A program made the position numbers and the translations under genes. DNA of 27,312 bases from Chara braunii. Lineage: Eukaryota > Streptophyta > Charophyceae > Charales > Characeae. The first letter of the stretch is position 1. The number at the start of each line of letters is the position of its first letter. The notes below the pieces were generated by a model. That model was not told the origin of the DNA. It saw nothing but the letters and a program-made list of their open reading frames with translations, and ran no database searches. This document shows, piece after piece, positions 17,529 through 27,252 of the stretch. The stretch covers positions 9,760,951-9,788,262 of the forward strand of contig BFEA01000003.1 in assembly GCA_003427395.1 (NCBI GenBank). Direction: 5' to 3'.

Positions 17529-17755
17529 CTTGTTCGTTGCATCAAGTCACAGCAAGAGATTGGAGGGAGACGACAACCAATGACTATAACTACCAGACTA
17601 CCATCATGATGGAGCATGCCCTGACACTCGTGAGAAACCATACGAAAATTGAATATATCTACTACTTGTATGACAAGAGCGGAAAGTTGTGTGCAATCAC
17701 CTCATCCGTGGGTTCCGTTGAGGAGGCACGGAGAACCATTTGCAGGTGCAAGTAG
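17501..17755 (+). CDS. Small hypothetical protein, paralogue C
   Basis: ATG at 17501, 84 residues, stop TAG. It starts MGDCDTIRVTCSLHQ, then WRETTTNDYNY, EHALTLVRNHTKIEYIYYLY, DKSGKLCAITSSVGSVEEAR and a Cys-rich end (RTICRCK). Compared with the frame at 16823-17068, about 16 of the last 44 positions are identical and many others are conservative (V/L, M/L, K/R, V/I). The start of both also shares a V-x-C step and a W-[EK]-E-like step. The starts lie 678 bp apart on the same strand. The function is unknown. Hydrophobic alternation in the IEY region suggests a beta strand. Confidence 0.45.
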   Translation: MGDCDTIRVTCSLHQVTARDWRETTTNDYNYQTTIMMEHALTLVRNHTKIEYIYYLYDKSGKLCAITSSVGSVEEARRTICRCK

Positions 17756-18004
17756 TGCGAAATTGCGCCGGACAGAACATGAGTAGAAGAAGAGTGGATC
17801 AGGTTGGGAGCTAGTGGCTATGGGAAGTACTGTAAACCTGCAAGACACGAGAGTAAAAAGCAACCAGTTATGGCACGGTAATTACCGACGAATCAGCAAT
17901 TCAGAAAATAATCAGCATTTAACTCAGTAGCCAGCAATTCCAACAGTAGCCAGTCTTGCAGCAAGCGACCAGACCAGTAATCAGGTCAGCGACCGGGTCG
18001 GTGA

Positions 18005-18709
18005 TCAGTTTCCGGCAATCAGTTCCTAGCAGTCAGTTCCCAGCAATCAGTTTTCGGCAGTCAGTTTTCTGCAATCAGCTCGGTAATCAGTCCTCCAGGA
18101 CCATCTGGTTGTTTTGTGCTGGCAAGATTACTCGTGAGCGCAGTTCAGTCTACGCCGGTCAGTGAGTCAGTGCTGACCAGCCTCAACCGGATTTCGTGCA
18201 AAGAGGCATTCCGTTATCAGTATGTTAACGCCATTGTCTTCAGACAAGGAGATCTGTCGATCTTCGTGGTCCAGACCAGCTTCGCTGATGGTACTATCCA
18301 CGACTTGAGGCCATATCTGAAGAAGGGCAAGGAGACTCATGAGCTTTTCGATCCGGTCTGGATCTCAGCCACTGAATACCTTGAGCAGAGAGAGAGGGAG
18401 CTCGATGAGAGTGGCACTACGTTGATCCGCAACTTTGGGCCAATGCTTTATACTGACTATTCTAGGCCTCCAGTCCCTTCTCTTCTCACTGATGGCACGA
18501 GTTGGTTGGATGTGATCGGTTTGGCAAAGAGGTACATCTCTCCGGCGGTGATCGACATTGAGGCATTGACTGAGCCCACCGAGTATCCCTACCTCAGACG
18601 AGGGGTCTTTTCAGTGGACGGGCTGCCTACATTGTGGGAGGAATTTTGCTCTATGGTTAATTACTGTGTCATGTGCCTCGGATGGTCTTGCTCAGAGCTT
18701 GCTGGCTAA
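18005..18709 (+). CDS. Hypothetical long open frame, possible exon
   Basis: The frame is open from just after a TGA at 18002-18004 to a TAA at 18707-18709, 234 codons, but there is no ATG before codon 140 or so (MLYTDYSRPP). If it is coding, it is therefore an exon or 5'-incomplete. The first ~25 codons are the translated 14-bp repeat. After that the peptide looks like ordinary protein: LTSLNRISCKEAFRYQYVNA, GDLSIFVVQTSFADGTIHDL, PVWISATEYLEQRERELDES, GTSWLDVIGLAKRYISPAVI and FSVDGLPTLWEEFCSMVNYC. No domain is recognised. It follows the two small paralogues on the same strand, with about 250 bp between, and may belong to the same gene. Confidence 0.4.
   Translation, partial: SVSGNQFLAVSSQQSVFGSQFSAISSVISPPGPSGCFVLARLLVSAVQSTPVSESVLTSLNRISCKEAFRYQYVNAIVFRQGDLSIFVVQTSFADGTIHDLRPYLKKGKETHELFDPVWISATEYLEQRERELDESGTTLIRNFGPMLYTDYSRPPVPSLLTDGTSWLDVIGLAKRYISPAVIDIEALTEPTEYPYLRRGVFSVDGLPTLWEEFCSMVNYCVMCLGWSCSELAG
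18006..18075. repeat. 14-bp tandem repeat x 5
   Basis: The unit CAGTTYYCNGCARTis perfectly phased for five copies (18006, 18020, 18034, 18048, 18062), with a decayed sixth. Looser CAGTAGCCAGCAAT-like units extend upstream to about 17930. It lies inside the open frame at 18005-18709. Confidence 0.9.
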
Positions 18710-19279
18710 AGGTGGTTTTTTGTCACGAAGCCTCAGTCTCAGATTGTACGAGGGCGTGGGTCTCGGCACCAGAGGAGATCAGTGAAAAGAGAGATTGAGA
18801 GAGAGTGACCAGAGGGATGAGTGAGGACTCTTGAGAGGTGCTGACCATGCCCGTTTACATGTACTTTATGAGATTATTATGAGTTTTCATTCTTCCCTCA
18901 TTCAATTGTCTCTGTCTCTGCTTGAGTCAGTCAGTCTTATTTTCTGCATCTTCCTTGCTTGATGATTGTCTTCGTGGATGTTTTGTCACAGTTCTCAAAA
19001 TTAGATTGATATAATTGATGCATGCATAGCACCCTAAAATTTTATGATTATTATTTGCATAATTCTCTGCTGTTCCGAATCAAAATAAAAGATTCCTAAG
19101 ACCGGGGACTGGCGAAGACCGCAATTGAAGGGTCTCGCTTGAAGCCGGACGCGCACAACAGGAAGGGATTTGCATCATTTAATTTATTTTATTTATTGCA
19201 ATCACATACAAAATCCTGCGTGACAGCCTGTTGGCTTTCCGGTCGCCCTGAGAGGCCTGACTAGGAAAAAGTGTGACAG
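18710..19279. other. No gene seen; possible 3' UTR
   Basis: The stretch is pyrimidine- and AT-rich from about 18880 and includes AATAAA at 19084-19089, about 375 bp after the stop of the preceding frame. This would suit a polyadenylation region for that frame. That is inference from position only. Confidence 0.35.
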
Positions 19280-19930
19280 CGCGCTCTAATCAACAAATTC
19301 GAGACTGGGCGCACACTATATCAGCAAGCCATAGCCTAGAATTGCATTATAATAACAAGTCCAAGCATGTCTAAGCTTGGGCACACGCCATGCCAACAAT
19401 TTCAAGCCAGGGTGCGCACTGAATCAGCAAGTTTGTGCTTGAGCGCCTACTAGATCAGCAAGTTTCAACTTGGGCGCGCAATAGATCAGCAATACCAAGC
19501 ATGAGCACACACTAAATTAGCAATGTCGAGCCTGGGCATGCACTAAAACAGCCAGTTCGAGCTTAGGCGCACACTAAATCAGCTAGTTCGAGCTTGGGCG
19601 CGCACTAAATCAGCCAGTCCGAGTTTGGGCGCGCGCTAAATCAGCCAGTTCGAGCTTGGGCGCGCACTAAATCAGCTAGTCCAAGCTTGGGGGCGCGCTA
19701 AATCATCTAGTTCGAGTTTGGGCACGCACTAAATCAGCCTGTCCGAGCTTGGGCGCGCACTAGATCAGCAATGCCAAGCATGGGTGCGCACTAAATCAAC
19801 AATGCCAAGCCTGGGGGCGCACTAAAACAGCAATGCCAAGCATGGGCATGCACTAAATCAGCAATGCCAAGCATGGGCGTGCACTAAATCAGCAATGCCA
19901 AGCAAGGGCGCGCACTAAAACAGCACCAAC
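19280..19930. repeat. 31-bp satellite array 2, about 21 units
   Basis: The unit is close to CAGCCAGTTCGAGCTTGGGC then GCGCACTAAAT, in strict 31-bp phase from about 19400 to 19925. Left units are more decayed. Two halves differ: CAGYYAGTYCGAGCTT types in the middle and CAGCAATGCCAAGCAT types at the right. It shares the period and the 11-bp core GGGCGCGCACT with the array at 10744-11462. Confidence 0.92.
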
Positions 19931-20084
19931 AACCCAATAGAGCGCATGACTCTGCACTATCACTCTGTGTGGATGCAAAGACCTATCATCACCGATCCAA
20001 GTGGGCACACTGTCCAGCATTATCGTTCTGAGTCCACAGCACATCAAACCGGTGGGAGGAAAACTTCTTTGCCAATCCAGATCT

Positions 20085-21184
20085 TCAGCCAGTCTGCCAA
20101 GCGGTGGATCAGCGTCGTACCATGCCTTACGAGCCTGCCAAGCGACTGACCAAATTCATGTGGGACGGCACACGCCTGCCACGCGGTAGATCAAACCATA
20201 CCGAGCTGCTCAATCCTGCCAAGTGACAGATCAGAACCGTATGGAGCCTGCCAAGTGGCAGATCAGAACCATTTCGAGTTGTGCAAGTCTGCCAAGTGGC
20301 AGATCAGAACCATTTCGAGTTGTGCAAGCCTGCCAAGTGGCGGAACACTACCATATCAAGCTGCGCAGGCCTGCCAATTGGCAGATCAGAACCACATCAA
20401 GCTGCACAGGCCTGCCAAGTGGCGTAACATAACCATGTCAAGCTGCACAGGCCTGCCAAGTTGCAGATCAGAACCACATCAAGCTGCACAGGCCTGCCAA
20501 GTGGCCGAACAGTACCACACCAAGCTGCACAGGCCTGCCAAGTGGCAGATCAGAACCACATCAAGCTGCGCAGACCTGCCAAGTGGCAGAACATAACCAT
20601 ATCAAGCTGCGCAGGCCTGCCAAGTGGCAGATCAGAACCACATCAAGCTGCGCAGACCTGCCAAGTGGCGGAACATAACCATATCAAGCTGAGCAGGCCT
20701 GCCAAGTGCCAGATCAGAACCACATCAAGCTGCACAGGCCTGCCAAGTGATGGAACAGTACCATATCAAGCTGCGCAGGCCTGCGAAGTGGCAGATCAGA
20801 ACCACATCAAGTTGCGCAGACCTGCCAAGTGGCGGAACGTAGCTATATCAAGCTGCACAGGCGTGCCAAGTGGCGGAACATAACCATATCAAGCTGCGCA
20901 GGCCTGCCAAGTGGCGGAACATAACCATATCAAGCTGTGCAGGCCTGCCAAGTGGCAAATCAGAACCACATCAAGCTGCGCAGGCCTGCCAAGTGGCAAA
21001 TCAGAACCACATCAAGCTGCGCAGGCCTGCCAAGTGGCGGAACATAACCATATCAAGCTGAGCAGGCCTGCCAAGTGGCAGATCGGAAACACATCAAGTT
21101 GCGCAGGCCTGCCAAGTGGCGGAACATAACCATATCAAGCTGAGAAGGTTTGCCAAGTGGCAGATCAGAACCACATCAAGCTCG
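20085..21184. repeat. 41-bp satellite array, about 27 units, dimeric
   Basis: The unit is CTGCGCAGGCCTGCCAAGTG followed by type A (GCAGATCAGAACCACATCAAG-like) or type B (GCGGAACATAACCATATCAAG-like). From about 20300 to 20850 A and B alternate strictly, so the working unit is an 82-bp dimer; later copies lose the order. Since 41 is not a multiple of three, the overlapping ORFs of 63-140 codons here are repeat read-through, not genes. The array ends sharply at 21184. Confidence 0.95.
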
Positions 21185-22399
21185 ATAAAACCCCTGGTCT
21201 TGGGCGCGGGCAGCTACGCGGTAACTTCTGATCATATGTGGCGCCCAAGGACAGTGAGCAGACTATCAGCTAACACATGGTTGATTGTTGTGTTGCTGAT
21301 TTATTGATGGTAGTTACTTGCATTGGCTGTCTTGTGGATATCTGCAAACTCACCATTGTGTTGTTGTCTTGATCACACTGGCCGTGGCTGCGGAACCTGT
21401 GCACAGAGAAGCTGAGTCGGCGGGGTGACGATCGTTGTGGTGTGAAGGTCGGTATGTGGCGGTGATCCTGCAGTCTGTCGCGGCCACCCAACGCACAACC
21501 TTGCAAAACTGCAGTCAGCTTGTCAAGACTTTTCGACTCGCCGTACACACACACCACACCTAGCCACGACTTAATGGAAGTTGGCATATGGGTTGAGAGG
21601 GTGTTTTTCGGATGCACTTGGAGGTATTATAGTTCCAAAGAGGGAGATAGAAAATGGGAGGGAACGGGGCAGAGGTAGGAGGGGGCGAAGAGAGAGTTGG
21701 GTAAATCGCCCGGGGAAAGCCATATTGATCCTGGTGAGTTCCTTCACAGCCAATCAGATCACGGCGTGAGGGAAGTATCCTCCTTATACGATGTCACCTA
21801 ATGGCTTGAGTACCCTGAGGGGGGGGGATCGGTAGGGAGTTCCTGTATGGGGATGTAGGCGGGAAGAAATAGAGTGTGAAGAGTAGTGTGGAGCGGGACC
21901 AGGATCCGGACGAAAAGGAGCGGTAGAGAAGTGCGTAGGGAGAGGGGATGGAAAACAGTTTCAGATTGAGGAAAGAAGGCGCGAAGAAGAGAGAGGTGAA
22001 GATGGCATGGGGATAGTAGGAAGTGGGGGAAGTCTGCATACATGGCACCGACACAGAAAGAAAAAGGCACCAAAACAGTTATGTTTCGTCCATTCTAGCT
22101 CTAAAACTAATTGAAGATTGAGAGAAAAAAAAAAAAAAAAATGATATCTGCATGCAAAAGTGGATGCGAGAAAATTTTTACGCCTATTCAGATCCTACTG
22201 AAAATTCATAGAGCCTTCAAGGGCGAATTTAGTAACATTCACTTGCAAGAAAGGACACGTCAGCTGGAAGTGCGGCAACAAATTCTGAAATCCCCAACTG
22301 CTAAACAAGCGCGCTCACTAAGGCGGGCGTAAGTCCTACGTGAATTCATGGATCACCGGAGAGAATTCACAAAAAGTCCTCAGAAAGAAAAAACAAACT
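21185..22399. other. No gene seen; purine-rich middle
   Basis: From 21590 to 22070 the plus strand is strongly purine-biased, with G10 near 21821. This opens minus-strand frames of 60-115 codons rich in Ser, Pro and Leu. None has a domain. A17 occurs near 22125. A 73-codon frame at 22111-22332 is unrecognised. Confidence 0.4.
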
Positions 22400-22559
22400 T
22401 AAAAGCGGGAGGGCCTCCTCGGCCATAGATTCCATGCATACCACCAACCAAAAAGAAGGGTACCCCTGAAGCCCGTTAGAGATCGAAAAAGCATGGATAA
22501 CAGAACTCAGGGCTTCGGAAGTTCGTTCAGGTACAAAAGTTGGTACGTCACACCTATGC

Positions 22560-24493
22560 TTGCAGGAGTCCCCTCTGTATAGTCTTAAGAATAGTGGTCG
22601 GAAGGTAGTGAAAGGCAAACATAATTTGAGAGAAGAACATAGTGCAGTGAAAGAGGCAGGGGACTCAGTCATTCAGCCCAAATCCCAAGGAGGGCTAGGC
22701 ATCATTGACCCGTCCACGCAGACCGCAACGCTCAGCCTAAAATGGATAAAAAAACTCATAATGGAACCACACTCTCCATGGAGCGCGCTGGCACTGGACC
22801 AAATCAGAAGATTAGCTCCACAAGCACCCCCTTACGTCGACCCTCTGTTGTGGTTGGAAGATAGATAATGGGCTCTCCTACGACCTGAAGGCAGATCAAG
22901 TAGAACCTGAGACACCTTCTGGCCGGAGCTCGAAAGGAACTGGAGGAAATTACCCCTGCCGGATAAACGGGCCCCAAACAGATGGGAAGAGGTATATAGG
23001 CAACCCCTGTTCGGCAATAGGTGGGTTACTGAGACGAGGGGCCAGGTTCTACATAGCACAGTAGTGCCTTGGAAATATTGGGTGCAAAATGGGATCACCA
23101 AAGTCGGGGATCTGTGGGATGAACAAGAGCGGGATTGGAAAACAGTGGAGCATCTTAAACATCAGCTCAAATACGCCTGTGCAAGGGAGGACCGTCTGGA
23201 GGATCTGATCTCCTCAGTCCCACTGGACTGGTATCGGATCCTCAAGAAGGGACCTAAACTGCGGAGGGGGACTGAGTCGCATTAGCTGAGAGAAAAGGGT
23301 GGGTTGGTCTGATTCATGAGATCCGCCAGGAGGATGCTCTTATCGAACTTTACGCAGTAAGAGGACGTAGCCGGTTGGAGGGCAGTCGTGACCCGTTTCA
23401 GTGGATTGAAAGAAACCAGATCTTCAGAATCAGGGTGTTGGAAGATGGACATCCTGGTGTACCGTCCGGAAACCTCAATTGCCATGTTACCCTTTGACCC
23501 ACAACATTGGAGATGGACCCCCCCGAAATCCCCCCCGAAGGGGCCAAAAAAAACCATGTTCCTGCACAGACTCTCGGTTAAATCCGCCTATCGGATGCTC
23601 TGCCAAAAACAAAATTGGTAGACAGCATCAATGACAGATGGGCAAAACACCTCAATGTAGCAACATACCTACTGAAACCAGTCAAGTGGTTCCAGGAGAC
23701 AAAGAGGAAACCGGCGAAGATCACATCTCTACAATGGCAGATCGCGCACAGATGCCTCCCCACCCAAAACTGGCTAATAGATCACACCCGTTTAGAACAA
23801 AAGGGGTTAGCGTCCCCGTGGTGTCCCAGCTGTCTGCAGAACTTCCCCAACAGGAAGATACCAGAAACCATAGAACACATATTCTTGCAGTGCCCGGGAG
23901 CATTCCTCACGTGGTGATGGTGGGACCGGATTTGGACGAAAACAGTAGGAGACGAGGACTGGCCCTGGGAATGGAGGACGATACTCACTGGACATTTGCC
24001 CCAAGGCCAGTCAAGTGAATTCAGGTCCCATATGTTCCAGCTGGGCAGACGAGCTATTCTATGGACGCTGTGGTGGAAAAGATGTGCACTGGCCATAGAC
24101 AAAGCAAGGGTGGATGGACCGGAAGCAGCAGAGCACATCAGATCACATATACAAACAGAACTGCAAGTGAGATGGCAGGAAACAGAAAGGAAATTGGCCC
24201 TCTTGAACGACACCTCAGAAATCCAAAAGAAAATCCACGCCTACAGCAGAGATTGGTTGAGGAGTGAACAAGGAGGATGGATAGCATCGGTAAAATGGGA
24301 AGGAAAGAACAAAGGAAATGAGCCAGAAACAGACAAGGGGAAAATGGGAACACCACACAGGGGTTATAAGCTGGTCTTCAATAACTGGACAGTCCTGGAC
24401 CCAACACAACCCCTTCGCCCCCCACAAGACTTCCCAGACCCCTTCCCCCCAAATGCCCTGGCAATTGTTGACAAGGCATGGTATGGCCACTAA
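22560..24493 (+). pseudogene. LINE ORF2 C-terminal half: RT thumb to zf-RVT
   Basis: The region starts with SQGGLGIIDPSTQTATLSLK and WIKKLI (22679-22762), the conserved end of LINE RT (KxxGGLGI...ALxxKW). A TAG at 22866 and frameshifts follow. Next come PWKYWVQNGITKVGDLWDEQ (23065 on) and SVKSAYRML (23572 on). From 23615 to 24493 there is a single 293-codon frame. It holds zf-RVT (WCPSC at 23819, then IEHIFLQCP), LGRRAILWTLWWKRCALAID, an E/Q-rich helix and GYKLVFNNWTVLDPTQPLRP. Its only break is a TGA at 23915-23917, inside a run of Trp codons (TGG TGA TGG TGG). That makes it a recent loss by G-to-A change. The protein would act in reverse transcription of its own RNA, but it cannot do so here. 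Confidence 0.82.
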
Positions 24494-24880
24494 GGAGGAC
24501 GGGGTTCGGGCGACGATCAGAGCTGGAGGACGCAGGGGCCTCCCGATAGTCCTACCCTCTGGTGCCCCCCAGAGATAGGACGGTAACGAGCGAGTGGAGG
24601 CCCTGACGGTGCGGAAGACCTACAGGAACTGCAAAGGTGTCCAGCAGGGGAAGGATTGAGCACATAAATGTCGAGCGCAGCAGGAGAGGAAGAGGGAGGA
24701 AGGGAAGGGGAAACTAGGAGTATCAGAAGTTTTCTGGCGCCTCACACCAGGCGAAGAGGTTCTCCCCTTTCAAACGCCCCGTTCCTCTGGAAGAACCCAG
24801 ATCAATCAATGCTGACAGAATGCACCTACCCCCTGAGTAGCTGTCTGAATACTAATCTGATGACAGAGCTTGTGTATTAG

Positions 24881-24950
24881 CAAAGATGTATCATTGGGAC
24901 GCTGGACCCGGTTTCCAGCAGGTGCTGCTCCCCACCAATAGATGGAGCCT
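24881..24950 (+). repeat. Retroelement 3'-tail motif, copy 4
   Basis: AAGATGTATCATTGGGACGC, then TGGACCCGGTTTCCAGCAGG, then CTCCCCACCAATAGATGGAG. It is nearly identical to 3750-3815 and lies 70 bp before the poly-A of the LINE, so it is part of that element's 3' UTR. Confidence 0.85.
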
Positions 24951-25230
24951 CCCCTATGGTGCTAGTGGTGCCTGCTCTTATCAGCACCGCTACCGGTAGC
25001 AGCAGCCCGGGTTGTTTTTGTAAAAAAAAAAAAAAACAAAAAAAAAAAAAAAAAAACCGGGAATCCTCACAAACAAACTGGACTAACATACCACTGGGTA
25101 GTGTCCAGCCTCAGTTCAACCAATTTGATCCAGGTCCCCAAGGAAACAATGTGCTTCAATAGAGCCGTCTGCTCTTCATTCCCCACTCCAATGTCACTAC
25201 TATATCCAACCTATCTATCACGAGAACTAG

Positions 25231-25378
25231 AATACAGGGTGTGCGTGCTCTTATCAGCACTCCAATACAGGGTGTGTGTGCTCTTATCAGCACCCCAATA
25301 CAGGGTGTGCGTGCTCTTATCAGCACCCCTAGCGTCCACTCGGGTTGTTCTTCAAAAAAAAAGAAAAAAAAGAAAGAA
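25231..25378 (+). mobile_element. Short retroelement 3' end with three 33-bp repeats and A-rich tail
   Basis: Three 33-bp units (25231-25263, 25264-25296, 25297-25329) contain AATACAGGGTGTGYGTGCTC and TTATCAGCAC. They are followed by CGGGTTGTTCTTC and an A-rich tail (25354-25378). TGCTCTTATCAGCACC and CGGGTTGTT also occur just before the poly-A at 25.02 kb, so this is another 3' end of the same LINE group. AGAATACAGG occurs at 25229-25238 and 25375-25384 and could be a 10-bp target-site duplication. The repeats also contain AATACAGG, so that is not secure. Confidence 0.65.
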
Positions 25379-25508
25379 TACAGGTCTACCACGACCCTTG
25401 GACAGCCACTACCCTCTTCTCTCGTTCTTCCTTCTCTTTTTCTTTTTTGAAGGGTGACCGCCTTGATATATCATCAATCATTGAAGGGTAATCCAAAAGG
25501 ACTATTCA

Positions 25509-25700
<192 letters not shown>

Positions 25701-26353
25701 AAAAAAAAAAGAAAAAAAAAAGGAAAAAGACTTGAACTTGTACTTCAACAGTTCATGGGCCCCGTTGGTGGAGCGCAGCAGCTTGGGGCTTTTGTGAATC
25801 GGATCTCTGACATTCAGACAATTGGAGCCTCCGAACTGAACAGCGACCGAAATTCGAGTGGAGGTGAGCAGCCGGGTCCGAAGCACCCCGCGCAACCCAG
25901 TCCTGTGGGGCCCACTTCCTTGCGCTTCCAGTCCGCGTCCGTAGATTGCAAAGATCGACGGCGAGGAACGGAGACCTTGCCGAAGGGTGGGAAACACACA
26001 AAACACACAATTGCAGCGGTGGACCCGCGCCATGTGGTTTAATGGTACCCACGTCTACCTGACAGTCAGCGTTAGGGGGCCTATCCTCTTCGGAATTGTA
26101 TGCACACATGACGCATTGGGCCTCGTTCCACTGCTCTCGACAAGCACAAAAGACGAAAGGCAATGGCGCCGTATCTTTCCATGTTCTAGCAGAAGATGCG
26201 CTCTCGGTTTGCACATCTCGAGAGTGGTGGAGCGAGGCCCAAAATGAGGACGGACGTGCTTCCCCGAGGACTTTTTCGACGCAGCTGTGGCTGTAATTGC
26301 CCTCATATACATTCACAACACAAATCGTGCCGTGAGTGCGGTCAGATACGTCC
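25701..26353. other. No gene seen
   Basis: The longest frame is minus-strand, 187 codons (25753-26316), with ATG, Cys- and Ser-rich and without a domain. Plus-strand frames of 66-95 codons overlap it. High GC lowers stop frequency here, so I do not call any of these. Confidence 0.4.
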
Positions 26354-26453
26354 AGGGACTAGGTCCCACTTACACGAATCAAGCGATTTTAACCGTAGAT
26401 AGCAACGATCAACGGCCATAATCTCTTAATCCGTGCAAGTGGGACCCTGCCCC
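26354..26453. mobile_element. Short foldback MITE, member 2 of GTCCCACTT family
   Basis: GGTCCCACTTACAC at 26362-26375 pairs with GTGCAAGTGGGACC near the right end (one mismatch). On the minus strand the element reads GGGGCAGGGTCCCACTTGCA, then CGTTGATCGTTGCTATCTAC, GG, AAAATCG and TTGATTCG. That is the same order as GTCCCACTTACGC, CGTTGATC, CTGCGGTCAGAAATCG, ATCATTCG in the element at 4385-4487. Both are about 100 bp and non-coding. Confidence 0.7.
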
Positions 26454-26470
26454 AGGAGAGTCGAAACGTG

Positions 26471-26620
26471 GGAGTACGTATGCCTTTTTTCCCCCCCTCG
26501 AATCCAAAAAAATCCAAAAAAAATTTCAAGGGAAAAATAGGGGTGGACCCCCCCTTGGGAGTATGCCTTGCCCCTTGAATCCAAAATTCAAGGGAAAAAC
26601 AGGGGTGACCCCCCCCTTGG
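26471..26620. repeat. Imperfect tandem duplication, two units of about 60-88 bp
   Basis: GGAGTA-TGCCTT, AATCCAAAA, TTCAAGGGAAAAA, AGGGGTG and CCCCCCTTGG occur in that order at 26471-26558 and again at 26558-26620. The first unit is longer because of extra A and C runs. Confidence 0.8.
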
Positions 26621-27250
26621 GTCTGAATTTCGGACACAATTTCAGAGAGGACGTTTTGCCATACTTCCGCTTCGGACAGCCGGGGAAACAAGCGACGAAA
26701 CCACAGGCGTGCAATGCGCGGGTGCGAGAGAGGGGGCAGCGGCAGCGACAGCGAGAAAGAGGAGAGTCGGGGTTGGGAAGGGGGGGAGGGGAAAGGTTCT
26801 GCGCGGAAAAGGGTTCCAGGCGACCGGCGGTCAAAACGCTAACGGAGCGAAGAATTGGCGAGGAGAGGCAGGAGTAGGGAGGGAGGGAGGGAGGGACTGG
26901 AAATCTGAAGTCTGAACTGAATCGACGTTGGGGGCACGCTGCGGGAGCCACGCGATTAGCCCGACCGACTGGCCCGAAGCACCCTGCAATAAGCGGCATC
27001 GGTCTGAGGAAGAGGGGATGGAAGGGACGGGAGGAACCCGGACAAAGGAATGGAACTCGGACCTCGCAGCGATGGTGCGAGGGATATCAATAGGGCGACG
27101 GATATCAATAATGATAGCGCTTCTGCTGGCAACGATTCTGCTGTCCTGCCGTTTCTCAGGCAATTCTCTTATCTTATTCCCGCGCCACTGCCCGGACATT
27201 GATTCACTCGTCTTGTTTCCTCGCCTCAGTACCTACGTACTTCTTAATCC

Positions 27251-27252
<2 letters not shown>
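26621..27252. other. No gene seen; GC-rich with a G-quadruplex motif
   Basis: GGGAGGGAGGGAGGGAGGGA at about 26878-26897 can form a G-quadruplex. Frames of 104-157 codons overlap on both strands and are Arg- or Pro-rich with no domain. The end has GATATCAATAGGGCGACG followed by GATATCAATAATG, a small direct repeat. Confidence 0.4.

Larger units (their letters stand above)
22400..25056 (+). mobile_element. LINE retrotransposon, 5'-truncated
   Basis: The element has the end of a reverse transcriptase, a spacer, zf-RVT, a C-terminal tail, a ~530-bp 3' UTR and a poly-A tail (25022-25056 with one C). ORF1, endonuclease and RT catalytic blocks are missing, as expected from 5' truncation during target-primed reverse transcription. 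The left boundary is a guess. A target-site duplication was not found. Its tail module matches the one at 3748-3910. Confidence 0.78.

Noticed and set aside
18116-18280. Third member of the small paralogue family within the 18-kb frame
   Set aside because: Similarity around GDLSIFVVQTSFADGTIHDL is limited to a hydrophobic pattern and a DG; not enough to claim homology.
20255-20883. Overlapping ORFs of 113 and 140 codons with repeated HIKLRRPAKW-type peptides
   Set aside because: A 41-bp repeat without stops reads open in all frames; the peptides are by-products of the satellite.
10744-21184. Regularly spaced repeats as CRISPR arrays
   Set aside because: Units are directly adjacent and homogeneous, with no unique spacers, and the genome is eukaryotic.
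22094-22110. TTCTAGCTCTAAAAC, reverse complement of the first 15 bases of the common Cas9 guide scaffold
   Set aside because: The match stops at 15 bases, with no tracr-like sequence, promoter or repeat; treated as chance.
26018-26046. GCGGTGGA followed by CATGTGGTTTAAT, like a conserved organellar or bacterial 16S rRNA block
   Set aside because: The expected neighbouring rRNA sequence is absent on both sides and the spacing is wrong.
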